A stretch of 64,000 nucleotides of DNA. Source: Ariolimax columbianus (Eukaryota; Mollusca; Gastropoda; Stylommatophora; Arionidae). Positions within the stretch are counted from its first letter, which is position 1; the number at the start of each line of letters is the position of its first letter. A program made the position numbers and the translations under genes. The stretch covers positions 60,108,390 to 60,172,389 of the forward strand of contig JAVGWX010000013.1 in the NCBI GenBank assembly GCA_036924085.1. Direction: 5' to 3'. Of this stretch, positions 52,391 to 64,000 are shown piece after piece. The notes below the pieces were generated by a model. It was not told where the DNA came from and searched no databases. It worked only from the letters and a program-made list of their open reading frames with translations.

Positions 52391-54599
52391 AGAGATATGA
52401 TGGATCTAAAGAGAAATAAAAATGCGATTAACTTTTGACGGAATCAAATAAAATGATACAGACATTTGAAACGTACAATCAATGGTGGATGTATCGATAC
52501 ACACAATATGATCGAATGATGTTATCTTTTACCAAAACAATAACTACATCACTAAAATAACAACAACAATGAACGTACCTTATCTGTTTCTACAATCTAT
52601 GACCAGAATATGACCTCTTCTGCTGAGAGGTGAATCTGTTTGTGAAGCAAGTGTCTGTAGGCTGGGGCTTTTGTTCTGTCTGAGTGAGACATCTGACGTC
52701 AGTTAAACAGCAGATGTGAACAAGATTAGCATAATGTATGTTTGGTTGGCTGCGCAATTGTATGACTAATTGGCAAAAATTACGGAAGCTCAAATTACAG
52801 GCTACTGTAGATACAGGCATTCTGGCTCAAGGACAAACCACCTTGAAATGTCACATTCCACCGACGACCAAATGTCAAAACTTTCAACTAATGTCCGTTT
52901 CACAATGGTTGCAGTCAATTGTCGTCTCATATCTCAATAACCATTGCACTGCTTAAATATACATTTTTGTTACTTGGTCTTATCTTTTCAATGTCCCAAT
53001 GACTATCTAATTTACAATTAGTCAGGTAGTGTGATTTTCTTAAAGTGGCTAGATCCTTTAATCTTTGTTAGGAAAGCAATTATTTTGATCTTGCAGAAAA
53101 GAACTTAACAAAAATTATTAAATTGGCTTTCGTTATGCATAGACGTCACTCCAAATCGAATGATGTTGTCTACATTATGTATCACATAATGCCCTTTGTA
53201 ATGTAGTTCATGTGTTTTATTAACTGTAAGAATTAATTGCACATTTCGCAGAAAAATGTGTGAAGATGTAAAACCACAAGATATATAGAACATATAAAGT
53301 ACTTTCTTCAGATGGATTAGTCCAGGTTTATAAATAGACGCTGGAGCAATTAATAAATGGTTACAATTCAATTCTGAGGTCCATCTTCTAACTGATTGAG
53401 GTGGCCCAGAAATGTGCCGTTTTGCGAAAGTGATGGAAACTTCTGTTTCTCTGAAAGTAAACATGTAAGTTAATTTCTCACTTAATCAGAGTCGGACGAT
53501 TCCAACAAATTGATGACTGCTCTCGATTGAACGAACGACAGTCCATCTTTTTTTTCCAATTGCCCTCTTCCTCTTTCAAGACCTGATCCTCACATTTAGC
53601 ACAATACTCTTGTGGTTATTTGAGAGCGATGAATATGTTAGTTTGTTTATATCGCATAGTTTAAAAGTTGTATTTTCAGCTGATACTTGTCTTTTAACTT
53701 TCTCCCAAACGAGTTCAATCAAAACAGTCTCACACACATATGACCATGTTCTTGGATCAACTTGTCTATATTAAATATATTGTCTTATCATGTTTGCCTG
53801 ACAAGGGAAATCAATTGACGTTCTATATACGTTTCGTTAAATGGTATGTGTTTATGTGTGAGCCACATCTTTATTGCATGTTTTGCACTGAATGATGTCA
53901 GGAATTTGTGTTTTTTTTGTGTTACTGCGTTCGGGTATGATGAATTGTCCATTATCTGACAGAAAGATCTATCCAAGAACGGAAGAACCGGTTTTCAATC
54001 AACTCTCTAAATATGTTATCTTTGATCTCGGTATGATAGTCCCGATGGTCCGTAAAATTTGAAGGAAACACAAGTCCTGCTTTCTTCTAACCCATAATGT
54101 CTGCTACCTGCATGCGCTATTATCATGCGATGCCATTTGTCACTTGGTACTAATCTTTTAATTGTTCCACCCGCTGACTGCCATTCCTTTTTACTTGTGT
54201 GGTGAGCATTTATTCAAGTTTTACCCACATACACATTATCAAAACATTCTTTACGCATATCGTGTACTTCAGGGTAAATACTTACTTCTCGTGAATACTA
54301 GATGCGGCTTCTCATAGATGACGTTTCTCCCGCTAGCAAACTTTATGTAGGTAAAGCCTTTGCACCTTACAGTTTTCCACATTGTAGATTTCTATACATC
54401 AATGCCATTGTGTGTTCTCAGATGATATTTCAGTTTCATTAGTGTCACTTTTTCTTTGCAATCAAACATTCTACAAATCTCTCTGACCAATCACATCCCT
54501 GTCAAAACTATAAACATTTTTTTTCTTGCTTGCGTACTAGTCTTGATAAAACACGAAAGTCCATAGTCTAGTAGCAATCGATGAAAGGACCATTTACTT
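52391..54599. other. No gene recognised
   Basis: AT-rich. The longest frame is 119 codons on the minus strand at 53464-53105, with no motif that I know, and I see no splice-like structure joining it to others. I consider it non-coding or unrecognisable repeat. Confidence 0.4.
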
Positions 54600-54831
54600 T
54601 AACCCATAGCGAGAATATGTTCTTTTCCGAAGGTGCTTGGTTCGATCCCCATCACATCACCGGCCGTTACCCCGGGGAAGCAAACCCTTAGAAAATGCAG
54701 GAGAAAGCAGACCCTTACATAAAATGCATGCTGAAGTCGGATGCACTGGGTCAACAGGCGCAAAAACCACAGTGGAACGCACACCGCCTTGGGGAATAGA
54801 TAAAAAACGCGAACTCAAAAAAAAAAAAAAA
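54600..54831 (+). mobile_element. tRNA-like SINE candidate
   Basis: GGTTCGATCCC at 54639-54649 matches the RNA polymerase III B box. TAGCGAGAATATG about 32 bp upstream (54607) is a weak A box at tRNA-like distance. The unit then runs about 180 bp into a 15-base A run (54817-54831), as expected for a retroposed pol III transcript. No target duplication was identified by eye. No second copy was seen in the window, which weakens the call. Confidence 0.5.
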
Positions 54832-56789
54832 TACTCAGATGCAGTTTACAGGGGTTACCATCTCTACACAAATATGTATGCATCTTCAATGCAGAAGAAT
54901 ATAAAGCATGGAACTTGACTTCCAGATCATTGTAGTAGCGAACGTTAAACCCGCATTAGTTATACTACGACTCGAGGACACAATTTGCAACCACAAATTG
55001 AACGCACCGAAGGTTGGCAGAACTGTTCAAACCAGTGCACTTTGTGTTGAAGCTAGACAGATTTGGTAAGACACGGAGAAAATGGTATTTCCAAAATATT
55101 CATCGTTATGAAGGGGTAATCATTTCAATATACCATAATTATTAGAAGTTCTAGTTTTTATATACCGTAAATAATAAAAAGAGAACGGAGATATGCGGTT
55201 TGTTATCAGTGCAGGATTCTGTGAAAGGATCACTATCAACAGTGATTTGTTGTGTTTTTTTTACGGTGAGTTTTTTTTTTCTCCCGGTGGATGATAAATT
55301 CATAATAAACCTTCACACAATATGAGTTCTGATGAGTTCTGTAATTTAATTGGTCTATTTAAATTAGGCCTTGGTCAAATCATCAATGTTCTAATAAAGA
55401 CAGTCAACAATCAATATTTGTATCTATGAGTATCGGAATGCGGCCACACACAAAATCACTGATTCTGACAAAAACAGCTTTGATAACTACATCTCAAATC
55501 GTTTGTTTTTACAAATTATCTGAGTAATAAAACTATCGCCGTTGATATAGCACCAAATTTAATTCTCTAACCACGCCTGTGTTTTATTATCTACTGTCTG
55601 ATAACTTTAGCCTGCTCTCTTACACGAACGTTTGTAATCGTCTGTAGATATTGTTTCATTAATTTTCTCAAATCTCATAGAGTGATGTATTCACTCCATT
55701 TGAGGCTTCTATCGTCTGTGGTTTCATTCAACAATCCTCGAATTATCTCCGTTCGTTTGTTACTTATCTTCTGTTTGGATACGGGTTCAAGTCCCCTCCT
55801 GTGTTACGTGGGTGTGCGAGCTGCTTTGTGTGGATCCTGGGTCGCTTTCTCAGAAGATACAACTAGCACAGGTACCTCACTCTTCATGCATTAGTGTTCC
55901 ATTAGTGTTAATGTAGAACACCATGGCATGGAAATCACATCTATGAGATGACATGGGTCTTTGTGACAGACTGCCTGAAAGGAGGTCAGTTGTACTGGTT
56001 GTTTCATGCTCCAGGTAGAGTGGAGATACAACACATGCTGATAATTAAGCGCTCGGTTTATTCAGATGTCCAGCATGGAACAAACACATCAATTCAGAAT
56101 ATAGATGGAAGGACGAAACACATCTCATAAGCTGAAATAACTCTTCAATTCTCTGTAACCCAACCATTACACGGGAAACCTGCACAAACAAGAATCGAGA
56201 CTCCACTCACGAGTATTCAAACCCGCTGGGATAGTATGAGCATAACATGAACAACAGTAAAGTTGTAATGTGGGAGTAAACACAGAAATCAATGCTTATT
56301 TTACAGATGGGTAGAGATAATAACTGAACTTGAATAATCAGGAAAGTGGTCATTTAGTATAGCGGACAAGATCTTTATATGCATTATTGTAAACACATGG
56401 GAATTCCAATGTTATTAACACAAGTTAGGCGGTCGAGAACTGGTTTGGTAAACAAGATTTTATTATGATTTTAAAAAATAGTTCCGAAAAACGTAAGTAG
56501 AAAAGTCAAGTGGAAATTAAGCTGAATTAAAAGCTGGTTGGAAATTTAGTTTTTGATGACTCCATTATAGTAAACGGCAACTTGTGAGAGCTGGGATGAT
56601 CAATGCCCTTTCTTGCTATTTTTGTACTTTCCCTAACTCATGCGTCAGGTACCCATTTACAGCTGAGCATGACTGGAGAAGCGATCCTCTATTAAAATCA
56701 CGACCTGAACGCGAATCGAACCGAGGTGCCATGTTACCACATAAAGAACGTCTCATCATACATTTATATTTTCTACATTTAACACTTGA
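54832..56789. other. No gene recognised; isolated B-box-like sites
   Basis: GGGTTCAAGTCCC at about 55784 on the plus strand and CGGTTCGATTCGC on the minus strand at about 56720 resemble pol III B boxes, but I find no cloverleaf or A box. Otherwise AT-rich with no coding motif. Confidence 0.35.
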
Positions 56790-57062
56790 CTGACAGAAAT
56801 GCTGAAACAATGGATCACTGCAGCAAAAGTACACAACGCCTCAACCGGCAGTCGGATTAGCAAAGACATCCAACAACTTCTAGAGACGAGGAGAAGGCTG
56901 AAACAGAATGGCGTGCACAACAAGCTCGATTTACGTGAGCTGAACAAGCTGATCAGAAGCAGACTAAAAGGAGACCATGAACAGCATACTCTGAACAAGA
57001 TGTTCAATAGCAGACTAAATGAAGACGATTGTAACAGTCCCAGCAGGAGCATGAGCGTTTAG
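56790..57062 (+). pseudogene. LINE EN-RT linker fragment
   Basis: An 87-codon plus-strand frame with S-R-I-S-K-D-I-Q-Q-L-L-E-T-R-R-R-L-K and D-L-R-E-L-N-K-L-I-R-S-R-L-K-G-D, resembling the charged helical linker between endonuclease and reverse transcriptase in RTE/Jockey LINEs. It has no catalytic motif, so the family call is tentative. Confidence 0.5.
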
Positions 57063-57484
57063 GGCTGGGGTGATGCTGTCAGTGACTCTGAGAACAAAGG
57101 TAACCTGAATGTGTACCAAGGTCAGTCTCCGTCTGGACACTACGGCAAGGTCACTTATCGTCTCGATACTGTCAACAAATGAAAACGGGTTTGGGGGAAA
57201 GAATGTGTCTAGTACAGGTAGAGGTCAGGTGCTGACCCTTGGCGTTCCGATTTGGGTAGTGAGGGATTAGTGACAGACAGAGGTCAGCAGAGCTTGATGC
57301 GACATTTTGAGTGACAGGAGTTCAGAGTGATTCGTTCCAATGACGACTAAAGGAGAGGGAATGGGGGGGGGGGGAACTGGATGATGGCTCGATCAGACAT
57401 CCCCCAGAGATCGATTGGATAGCTCTGATACTGCTTGAGACTATATAATACTAGACAAAGTTTAACTAAAGCAGACTGGCCATG

Positions 57485-57526
<42 letters not shown>

Positions 57527-58239
57527 TAGAAACATAGAGAGAGAAAGAGAGAGATAATTTAGCTAGGAGTCTGTTTAGCTCGCCGACTTAATAGAAGAGC
57601 GATTGATATGCTGATTTACGAATGCTAGTGATAGAGCAGGGTTGCTGAACCATCATACGCCTTTGAGTCTTGGCCAGTCGCTCTATAAGGTGTGTGCTGG
57701 GAGCCCTGTGTCTAGAAGAGATCTGAATTTGTGGTGCACGTGCAGGACACCTAGTGAACGAGGTATGTCCTGAATTGTTAGACGAGTGTACAGATTGCAG
57801 AGGAGATTTCTGGATGTGTGTGTAGTGTGTGAAGGACACCGACGGAACGATGCATGTTCCAAAGTGTGTGTATACGCAGATCGATTGAGTGTGTTATCAT
57901 ATCATATTTTAGACACAACGAAAATGTTATAGAGGAGAGGTTTACATCTAAATGAGATAGGACAGCGTGTTGTGCAAAGTAAATGTTTAATCGTTGTGTT
58001 TGAAATTCAAACTAGTAAGGCCTATACGTATGAGACTAAAGATTAGCCTACAATAGGGTGCTATAGAGGAAGTAGTCAAAGGGAAGAGTTGGGGTCAGGG
58101 AAGTGGAAACGCAAATACTAAAATGATGGAGCAAAAGCAAAACGTGGAAAAAACAACAAAATTACAAACTAACATGTGTTTATGCAAATGTGAGAAGCAG
58201 AGTAAATAAAAGAGAATAATTATAAATTATGTATGTAGA
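57063..58239. other. No gene recognised; (GA)n and G12 tracts
   Basis: A run of 12 G lies at 57363-57374 and a GAGAGA/GAAAGA tract at 57485-57556. Frames crossing the tract are artefacts. Confidence 0.5.
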
Positions 58240-58905
58240 AGAAGAAAAACCAGGTATAATAGAGACCATGGACAGAACCATGGACATATGAGGACATTGC
58301 AGATAGTGAATTTGCAATAAACATATATACAATGTTAAGGAAAGATAGGGTAGCTGGAGACAAGGCTAAGGCAGGTGGCGTTTTATTGAACTGTATAAAT
58401 TATGTTAATATAACGATCAAAGATGATTTATCATGTGGTAACAACAATGAAAGTGTATGGGGAGAAATAGAAAGTGGGGGTGAAAAAAAACAGTGATTGG
58501 AGTATGCTTTAGATGTCCATCAAGTCAAAAAGAGGAAGATGATGATCTAATTAGTAATATAGCAAAGGCAAGTGAAGGGAAATTATTAGTAATGGGGGAT
58601 TTCAACTTTCCAGAAATAAAATGGGACATGGCAAAAGCACTTGCAGGGTAAAAACATTGTGTCAAGTGCATAACTGCCAATTTTTGTAATTCAACATGTA
58701 AAAGCAGTCACCAGAGACAAAAACACACTAGACCTAGTATTTACTACATAGGAAAATATGATTGAAAACGTTACAGTTGGAGAACTGTTTGGCCCAAGTG
58801 ACCATCAAATCATACGTTGGGATCTTATTGGAGGGAAAGAAGTAAACATAAACACGCGAACATACGAATACTCTAAGGCAGATGTTAAGAGGATCTCATA
58901 TAGTA
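58240..58905 (+). pseudogene. CR1-like LINE endonuclease fragment
   Basis: Plus strand: V-I-G-V-C-F-R-C-P-S near 58498, V-M-G-D-F-N-F-P-E-I-K-W (the G-D-F-N endonuclease motif) at about 58590, and a decayed D-L-V-F region near 58735. V-G-E-L-F-G-P-S-D-H-Q-I-I at about 58775 supplies the catalytic S-D-H motif. This is the CR1/L2 type of AP endonuclease, the part missing from the CR1-like copies at 2.6 and 9 kb. Several stops. Confidence 0.75.
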
Positions 58906-59085
58906 TAAGAAGATACATTTATATGAGAACAGAAGAAAACTCAATTCACGAATTGCTCTTTGCAAATGATCAGTGTCTGCTGTGCGGCGATGATAATAAA
59001 CTGCGAGATCACGTGAAGACGCTTGAGACTTTCTGTGATAAATACAATATGAACGGAACGAGAACAGACCAGGAACTATGAGGAG
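58906..59085 (+). pseudogene. LINE RT palm scrap
   Basis: I-H-E-L-L-F-A-N-D-Q-C-L-L followed by L-E-T-F-C-D-K-Y-N-M resembles the F-A-D-D (here A-N-D) block and following helix of an RTE/Jockey RT. It is fused in frame to the CR1 endonuclease fragment, so the 107-codon frame at 58758-59081 is a chimera of two elements. Confidence 0.5.
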
Positions 59086-59379
59086 CAGTAGAAAAAGGCG
59101 GTCACTTAACTTTAGTTTCAATCATATTAATCTTAACAGGCCCATGAGTTCAAGGGCTTACATTGACCGTCCGAAGATACTTAGCGAAGTACAGACGACG
59201 TTACCTCCAGGCGACGCTTAACGACACAAGTGGATAGACAACTACTACATCTATATGTCTTGCTCCTGGTTTCACTTTTACATAGGTACCCAACCTCATG
59301 GATTGGTTTTCTTCTCCAGGACGTCAGACCTTTATGTTTGAAACTTGTTATAATGGTTGTATTTAGGTACCCGCGCGCG

Positions 59380-59695
59380 CGTACGTGCGTGTATGTATGT
59401 AATGATGAATGTAATGATGTATTTTATGATGTGTCAGTGTGTGAGTATGTCTATCTGCCTGCCTGCCTTCCTGCGTGCGTTTGTGTATGTATGTATTTAT
59501 TGATGTATTGATGTATGTATGTATGTATGTATGTATGTATATATGTATGTATGTATGTATATATGTATTGATGTATGTATGTATGTATTGATGTATGTAT
59601 GTATGCATTGATGTATGTATATATGTATTGCTGTATATATGTATGTATTAATGTATGTATGTATGTATGCTTTGATGTATGTATGTATGTACCCT
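59380..59695. repeat. (TGTA)n microsatellite
   Basis: TATGTATGTATGTATTGATG-type repeats over about 300 bp, preceded by a CG-alternating GCGCGCGCG run near 59372. Tyr/Thr/Ile-rich frames on both strands are artefacts. Confidence 0.92.
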
Positions 59696-60415
59696 CCTAT
59701 ATAATAGGAGGGCGCCATGCAACACTCATCAGTGCATACGCACCCACAATGACAAATTCTCAGGAAACAAAAGATAAGTTTTATGAGGACCTTGAAGCGC
59801 TCATGGCTGCAGTCCCCAAATCTGACAAACTGGTCATACTCGGTGATTTTAACGCTAGAGTTGGCACATACCATACAGCCTGGGAGGGGGCCATTGGCAG
59901 ACATGGTATCGGAAATGCAATAGTAACGGACTGCTCCTTCTGAGGACATGTGCCGCAAATGAACTACTCATTACAAACACAGCTTTCCGACTACCTGTCC
60001 GAAATAGAACCACATGGATGCACACAAGGTCCCGCCACTGGCACCTCATTGACTACATTATCATCAGACGTAGGGATCGAGCGGATGCTATGGTAACGAA
60101 GAGCATGTGTGGTGCAGAATGTTGGACCGACCATCGATTTGTCATTGCCAAGCTAAACTTCAAGATCCAGCCCAAAATGCGCCCCCAGGGAAAGAAACCA
60201 CCTAGGAGGCTAAATGTCTGTCAGCTGAAATACGAACCCACAAGAGGAGGCTTCCATGAAGAGCTTGAGGGCAGACTATCTGAGCTTCGAAGAAAACTGG
60301 GCATCACTGAGAAACACACTCTACGATACAGCCTTACGGTCCAACACATCCGACTTCAGCAAGAATTTTTTGAGTACCTGGTTAGCATTCCTTCTTCGAC
60401 CCTTTCTCCTTAGCC
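59696..60415 (+). pseudogene. LINE AP-endonuclease fragment (RTE/Jockey type)
   Basis: Plus strand: [10 protein letters not shown] near 59720, [11 protein letters not shown] (59835), [12 protein letters not shown] (59883), then after a frameshift L-L-I-T-N-T near 59965. W-M-H-T-R-S-R-H-W-H-L-I-D-Y (60015) and the S-D-H-type end W-T-D-H-R-F-V (60125) follow. Most of the EN fold is readable. RT is missing and a shared 3' repeat follows directly, so the copy has lost its middle. Confidence 0.8.
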
Positions 60416-60545
60416 AGTCTACCCTGCCGATCCTATTATCCAGGATCACCGCGTGGAGGTGTAGAAGGGTCTTGGCAGCTCTGGTTCGCTGGCTCTGAAC
60501 GCTAGCAGTCAGCTGTGGGTCGCTAATGGTATAGCCAAGTTGCGT
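60349..60545. repeat. Dispersed repeat shared with 11358-11580
   Basis: About 80% identical to 11358-11560. It follows LINE coding sequence in both places and probably represents the 3' end of one LINE family, here fused to an endonuclease remnant by internal deletion. Confidence 0.65.
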
Positions 60546-61435
60546 TGAATGTATTCATCATCATGTCACTAGAGCATGGATTTGCCTGAAATTCACACTA
60601 GTCGACGACTTACAATTGTGTTCAAGAAAACGCGGCGTTGTTTTCAATTTAGACTGGTTAATTCGATCGTTTGTTGTGATTTCGTCCGTTCAATTATCCT
60701 GGTCTGGACATCGGCTATATGAATGGCACTACGCTTAAACATGTGTCGTATTTAACCGCCGAGTTCATAGGGCTAAACTTCACGAAATTGGCAAGGGGGA
60801 TATTTAGACACTACTATAATGAACTGAACACAGCCGGGGAGAGATCCCAGACTCACTCACATGATGAGTGATGTCCCTCCGACCTCTTGTGGTTATGGAA
60901 AAGGCACGGCACACAACGTTAGATGTCATGTCTTATCCGCTTCCTTGAAGGATACCTGTTTATGGGAAAGGCTTCAGGAGTAAACCCTGATGAAAAATAT
61001 GCATCCTGTACTATCTCGGGTCGTCTCGATAAATATCTTGCCACTGACCAAAGGTAGCTCAGGACCAGAGAGTGAGGTACACAAAAGGCGCAGTTTCTTC
61101 CTCACTTTAATCCAAATCACCGCGCATGTCACCTATTTCAGCGTAAACAGCAAGAGGAAAGACTGTCCACACGGCTGAACAAGGAGAGTGTTCTTGATAA
61201 CTTGTAATGGACAAACATCATCATCATCATCAGTCCCCTAACCTAGAAGGTCGTTGAGGCACTGTTATTGTAGTTTGTCGAACCAGTTGCCGCCATACGT
61301 CTCGATTTTTCGTCATGGTATTAGTTTCAGCTAAAGACCTTCACTCTTTTATATTGTTCTCCAATATCTTTTTTGGTCTCCCTCTCCCACGCATCCCAGG
61401 CACAGGGCCTTGTATGACAGTCCGGGTCAGCCCCA
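60546..61435. other. No gene recognised
   Basis: CATCATCATCATCATCA at 61214-61230 precedes a stretch (61230-61430) rich in short pyrimidine blocks that may be a dispersed repeat. I cannot name it. Confidence 0.4.
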
Positions 61436-61670
61436 CGGTGACAATGTATTCCAAACATTTGCCATTCTTTGACTAAAAAAACATTTACAAATATCTAGTC
61501 TGGACTTTTCTGTAATTCAGTTGTAGCTGTGCCCTCTTGTTCTTGTAGGCGGCTGTAGCTGTGCCCTCTTGTTCTTGTAGGCGGCTGTAGCTGTGCCCTC
61601 TTGTTCTTGTAGGCGGCTGTAGCTGTGCCCTCTTGTTCTTGTAGGCGGCTGTAGAATAAATACAAACTTC
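61436..61670 (-). pseudogene. CR1-like LINE 3' fragment with a 32-bp tandem expansion
   Basis: ACAATGTATTCCAAACATTT...CTAAAAAAACATTTACAAAT and GTAGCTGTGCCCTCTTGTTC match 2735-2840 of the CR1-like copy. The segment TGTAGCTGTGCCCTCTTGTT plus CTTGTAGGCGGC is repeated four times at 32-bp spacing (61531, 61563, 61595, 61627) with no differences. Confidence 0.8.
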
Positions 61671-62748
61671 TGCAGTTACCAGTCGCCTTGTCCTGTATTA
61701 CGCTTACTCTCATCACATGCTCTGTGAAAATTGTATAACCTCCACGCACTATTAGATATAGGCAGGTAAGTTAGGATGACACTTGGTATCCGTCCAGAAT
61801 ACATGTTACCTTTCTCAGGCCAGTTAGCATTCATCCAACAAAAGATCAACTGATCCCCCTTTATAATGTCAAACCGAACTACAAGTTAATAACATACATT
61901 CGATTATATTTATTGTCCACGTTGTTGACTAGAACAACTGTTGTGTGTACGGACTGGAAAATACAATACCGATATCGATCTCCTTTGTCTGCGGTATGTA
62001 ATAGTTTCATGCGTTAAGGACACTTTATGTGAAATGACACAGGTGGAGCATAGGAATTGTGACTAGCAACTTAGACTATGAGTCGAAATTAGCTGGGACA
62101 ATAATTGGATATTTCAGCGCAGATAGGGATAGTTCAAACACAGGTCATGCACCTCGTGCATTCATTGACAATACCGGGTATGGATTAGCAACTCGAGCAG
62201 TAGTGGACAATGTTTATTTAGTAAGTTAGAAATTGTTGTCAAAGTTGGAATAGAGGGGGAAAAGACCGGGGGAGGGGTTGGTACTGGACCAGCCAATATG
62301 CTACGATAGCTAGAGAAACAAACATGAGATACGAAGATGTGCGCGACATAGGAAGTTTGGAACAAAACTGTCACTGTAGAACTGACATGTGTGTTAGTAT
62401 AGCTAGCACAGAGAATACAGCTGAGTGGAAGAACCATGTTGGACTGAAAAGTGTTGCAGGCATAACAATGATTCGAGTGGCTCGCTGGTCAACGAACTAG
62501 GGATACAAGTATCTCCTGGCCAGCGGTTATGTGGGTTAAGAATATGATGGCCAATACAACCAGGAGCAAGAAAGAGTTCACAGGTCAGCTGTCCGGGAAG
62601 TTAACCACTATGCGTTTTACAGGCATTGTTCTATTTCCTAATGGAAGGGACAGTGGGCCAATCTTAGCGACACGAGAGAGCAATCTGATCATCTCGAGTC
62701 AGAAAGTTGATCTGTATGAAAAAGGGAATACAAGAAGTACATTCCCAA
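61671..62748. other. No gene recognised
   Basis: No motif on either strand. The frame at 62529-62894 runs from unique sequence into the 94-bp satellite and is not a gene. Confidence 0.45.
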
Positions 62749-64000
62749 AGTTAGATGTTATACACACCTTGGGATATCATTTCAAAATGAAGGGACCTAA
62801 GGTGTTGCAAACATGTGGGATGGAATCCCAAACAAAAGTGTCAGTTAGATGTTATACACACCTTGGGATATCATTTCAAAATGAAGGGACCTAAGGTGTT
62901 GCAAACATGTGGGATGGAATCCCAAACAAAAGTGTCAGTTAGATGTTATAAACACCTTGGGATATCATTTCAAAAAGAAGGGACCTAAGGTGTTGCAAAC
63001 ATGTGGGATGGAATCCCAAACAAAAGTGTCAGTTAGATGTTATAAACACCTTGGGATATCATTTCAAAATGAAGGGACCTAAGGTGTTGCAAACATGTGG
63101 GATGGAATCCCAAACAAAAGTGTCAGTTAGATGTTATAAACACCTTGGGATATCATTTCAAAAAGAAGGGACCTAAGGTGTTGCAAACATGTGGGATGGA
63201 ATCCCAAACAAAAGTGTCAGTTAGATGTTATAAACACCTTGGGATATCATTTCAAAAAGAAGGGACCTAAGGTGTTGCAAACATGTGGGATGGAATCCCA
63301 AACAAAAGTGTCAGTTAGATGTTATAAACACCTTGGGATATCATTTCAAAAAGAAGGGACCTAAGGTGTTGCAAACATGTGGGATGGAATCCCAAACAAA
63401 AGTGTCAGTTAGATGTTATAAACACCTTGGGATATCATTTCAAAAAGAAGGGACCTAAGGTGTTGCAAACATGTGGGATGGAATCCCAAACAAAAGTGTC
63501 AGTTAGATGTTATAAACACCTTGGGATATCATTTCAAAAAGAAGGGACCTAAGGTGTTGCAAACATGTGGGATGGAATCCCAAACAAAAGTGTCAGTTAG
63601 ATGTTATAAACACCTTGGGATATCATTTCAAAAAGAAGGGACCTAAGGTGTTGCAAACATGTGGGATGGAATCCCAAACAAAAGTGTCAGTTAGATGTTA
63701 TAAACACCTTGGGATATCATTTCAAAAAGAAGGGACCTAAGGTGTTGCAAACATGTGGGATGGAATCCCAAACAAAAGTGTCAGTTAGATGTTATAAACA
63801 CCTTGGGATATCATTTCAAAAAGAAGGGACCTAAGGTGTTGCAAACATGTGGGATGGAATCCCAAACAAAAGTGTCAGTTAGATGTTATAAACACCTTGG
63901 GATATCATTTCAAAAAGAATGGACCTAAGGTGTTGCAAACATGTGGGATGGAATCCCAAACAAAAGTGTCAGTTAGATGTTATAAACACCTTGGGATATC
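62749..64000. repeat. 94-bp satellite, at least 13 copies, continuing past the window
   Basis: TTAGATGTTATAAACACCTT plus GGGATATCATTTCAAAAAGA, AGGGACCTAAGGTGTTGCAA, ACATGTGGGATGGAATCCCA and AACAAAAGTGTCAG recur at exactly 94 bp (62751, 62845 and on). The first two units differ slightly (TATACACACC, AAAATGAAG), while later ones are almost identical. Each unit contains an inverted pair, AACACCTTGG and CTAAGGTGTT. The array is open at the window end. Confidence 0.97.

Noticed and set aside
53105..53464. 119-codon minus-strand frame as a possible gene or Penelope-like GIY-YIG fragment
   Set aside because: I tried to read GIY-YIG or other endonuclease motifs on both strands and found none convincing.
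55776..55800. tRNA gene suggested by GGGTTCAAGTCCC
   Set aside because: Only a B-box-like sequence. No acceptor or anticodon stems could be folded by eye around it.
59497..59958. 153-codon Tyr/Ile/Thr-rich frame on the minus strand
   Set aside because: It covers the (TGTA)n microsatellite and the antisense of a LINE endonuclease fragment.
62749..64000. CRISPR-like or origin-like iterons
   Set aside because: Contiguous 94-bp units without spacers, in a eukaryotic repeat context.

Overview
The window looks like intergenic, repeat-dense DNA from an animal nuclear genome. The evidence is many 5'-truncated non-LTR retrotransposons of several clades, minisatellite and satellite arrays, (GAA)n, (GA)n and (CA)n tracts, a tRNA-like SINE candidate, and one large self-synthesising DNA transposon (Polinton/Maverick, adintovirus-like). 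I found no ordinary cellular gene. The mixture of CR1-like, RTE-like and RNase H-bearing I-like LINEs with a Polinton is common in lophotrochozoans and especially molluscs. That placement is inference from repeat style and is low confidence.

Layout. 1-4.3 kb: LINE tails and a 55-bp satellite split by a CR1 copy. 4.3-27.9 kb: degenerate LINEs on both strands separated by minisatellites (31, 24, 37, 44, 40, 26 and 49 bp units), plus a relatively young I-like LINE at 23611-26942 with a perfect 15-bp target duplication. 28347-43498: a 15,152-bp Polinton with 515/526-bp terminal inverted repeats, AG...CT ends and a perfect 6-bp duplication (CATACT), inserted into an older LINE. 43.5-64 kb: more LINE debris, a 92-bp satellite (50.6-51.7 kb), a SINE candidate, a (TGTA)n tract and a 94-bp satellite running off the end.

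The Polinton. The minus strand carries a protein-primed family B DNA polymerase with four N-terminal C2H2 zinc fingers. The plus strand carries a Bcl-2-like gene, an FtsK/HerA-type packaging ATPase, two small conserved Polinton genes, a DD35E integrase with a chromodomain, a 37-codon ORF, a penton-type minor capsid candidate, a small Gly-rich basic protein, a double jelly-roll major capsid protein, an adenain-like protease continuous with a PC4-like domain, and a cyclin homologue whose 3' end runs into the right inverted repeat. This is a nearly complete virus-like gene set for replication, integration, packaging, capsid and maturation, plus two host-type regulators of apoptosis and the cell cycle. 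Almost every gene has stops or frameshifts, and the two inverted repeats differ by about 5% where I aligned them. The copy is therefore an old, inactive fossil.

The most notable signal is one virus-like transposon carrying both a cyclin-box gene and a Bcl-2-like gene, an arrangement best known from gammaherpesviruses. I know of no description of a Polinton with both, but I could not search for one. Other points worth a second look are the capture of cyclin coding sequence by the inverted repeats, a tandem duplication inside the minor capsid gene, 31-bp near-perfect palindromes in both inverted repeats, and loss of catalytic residues in the protease.
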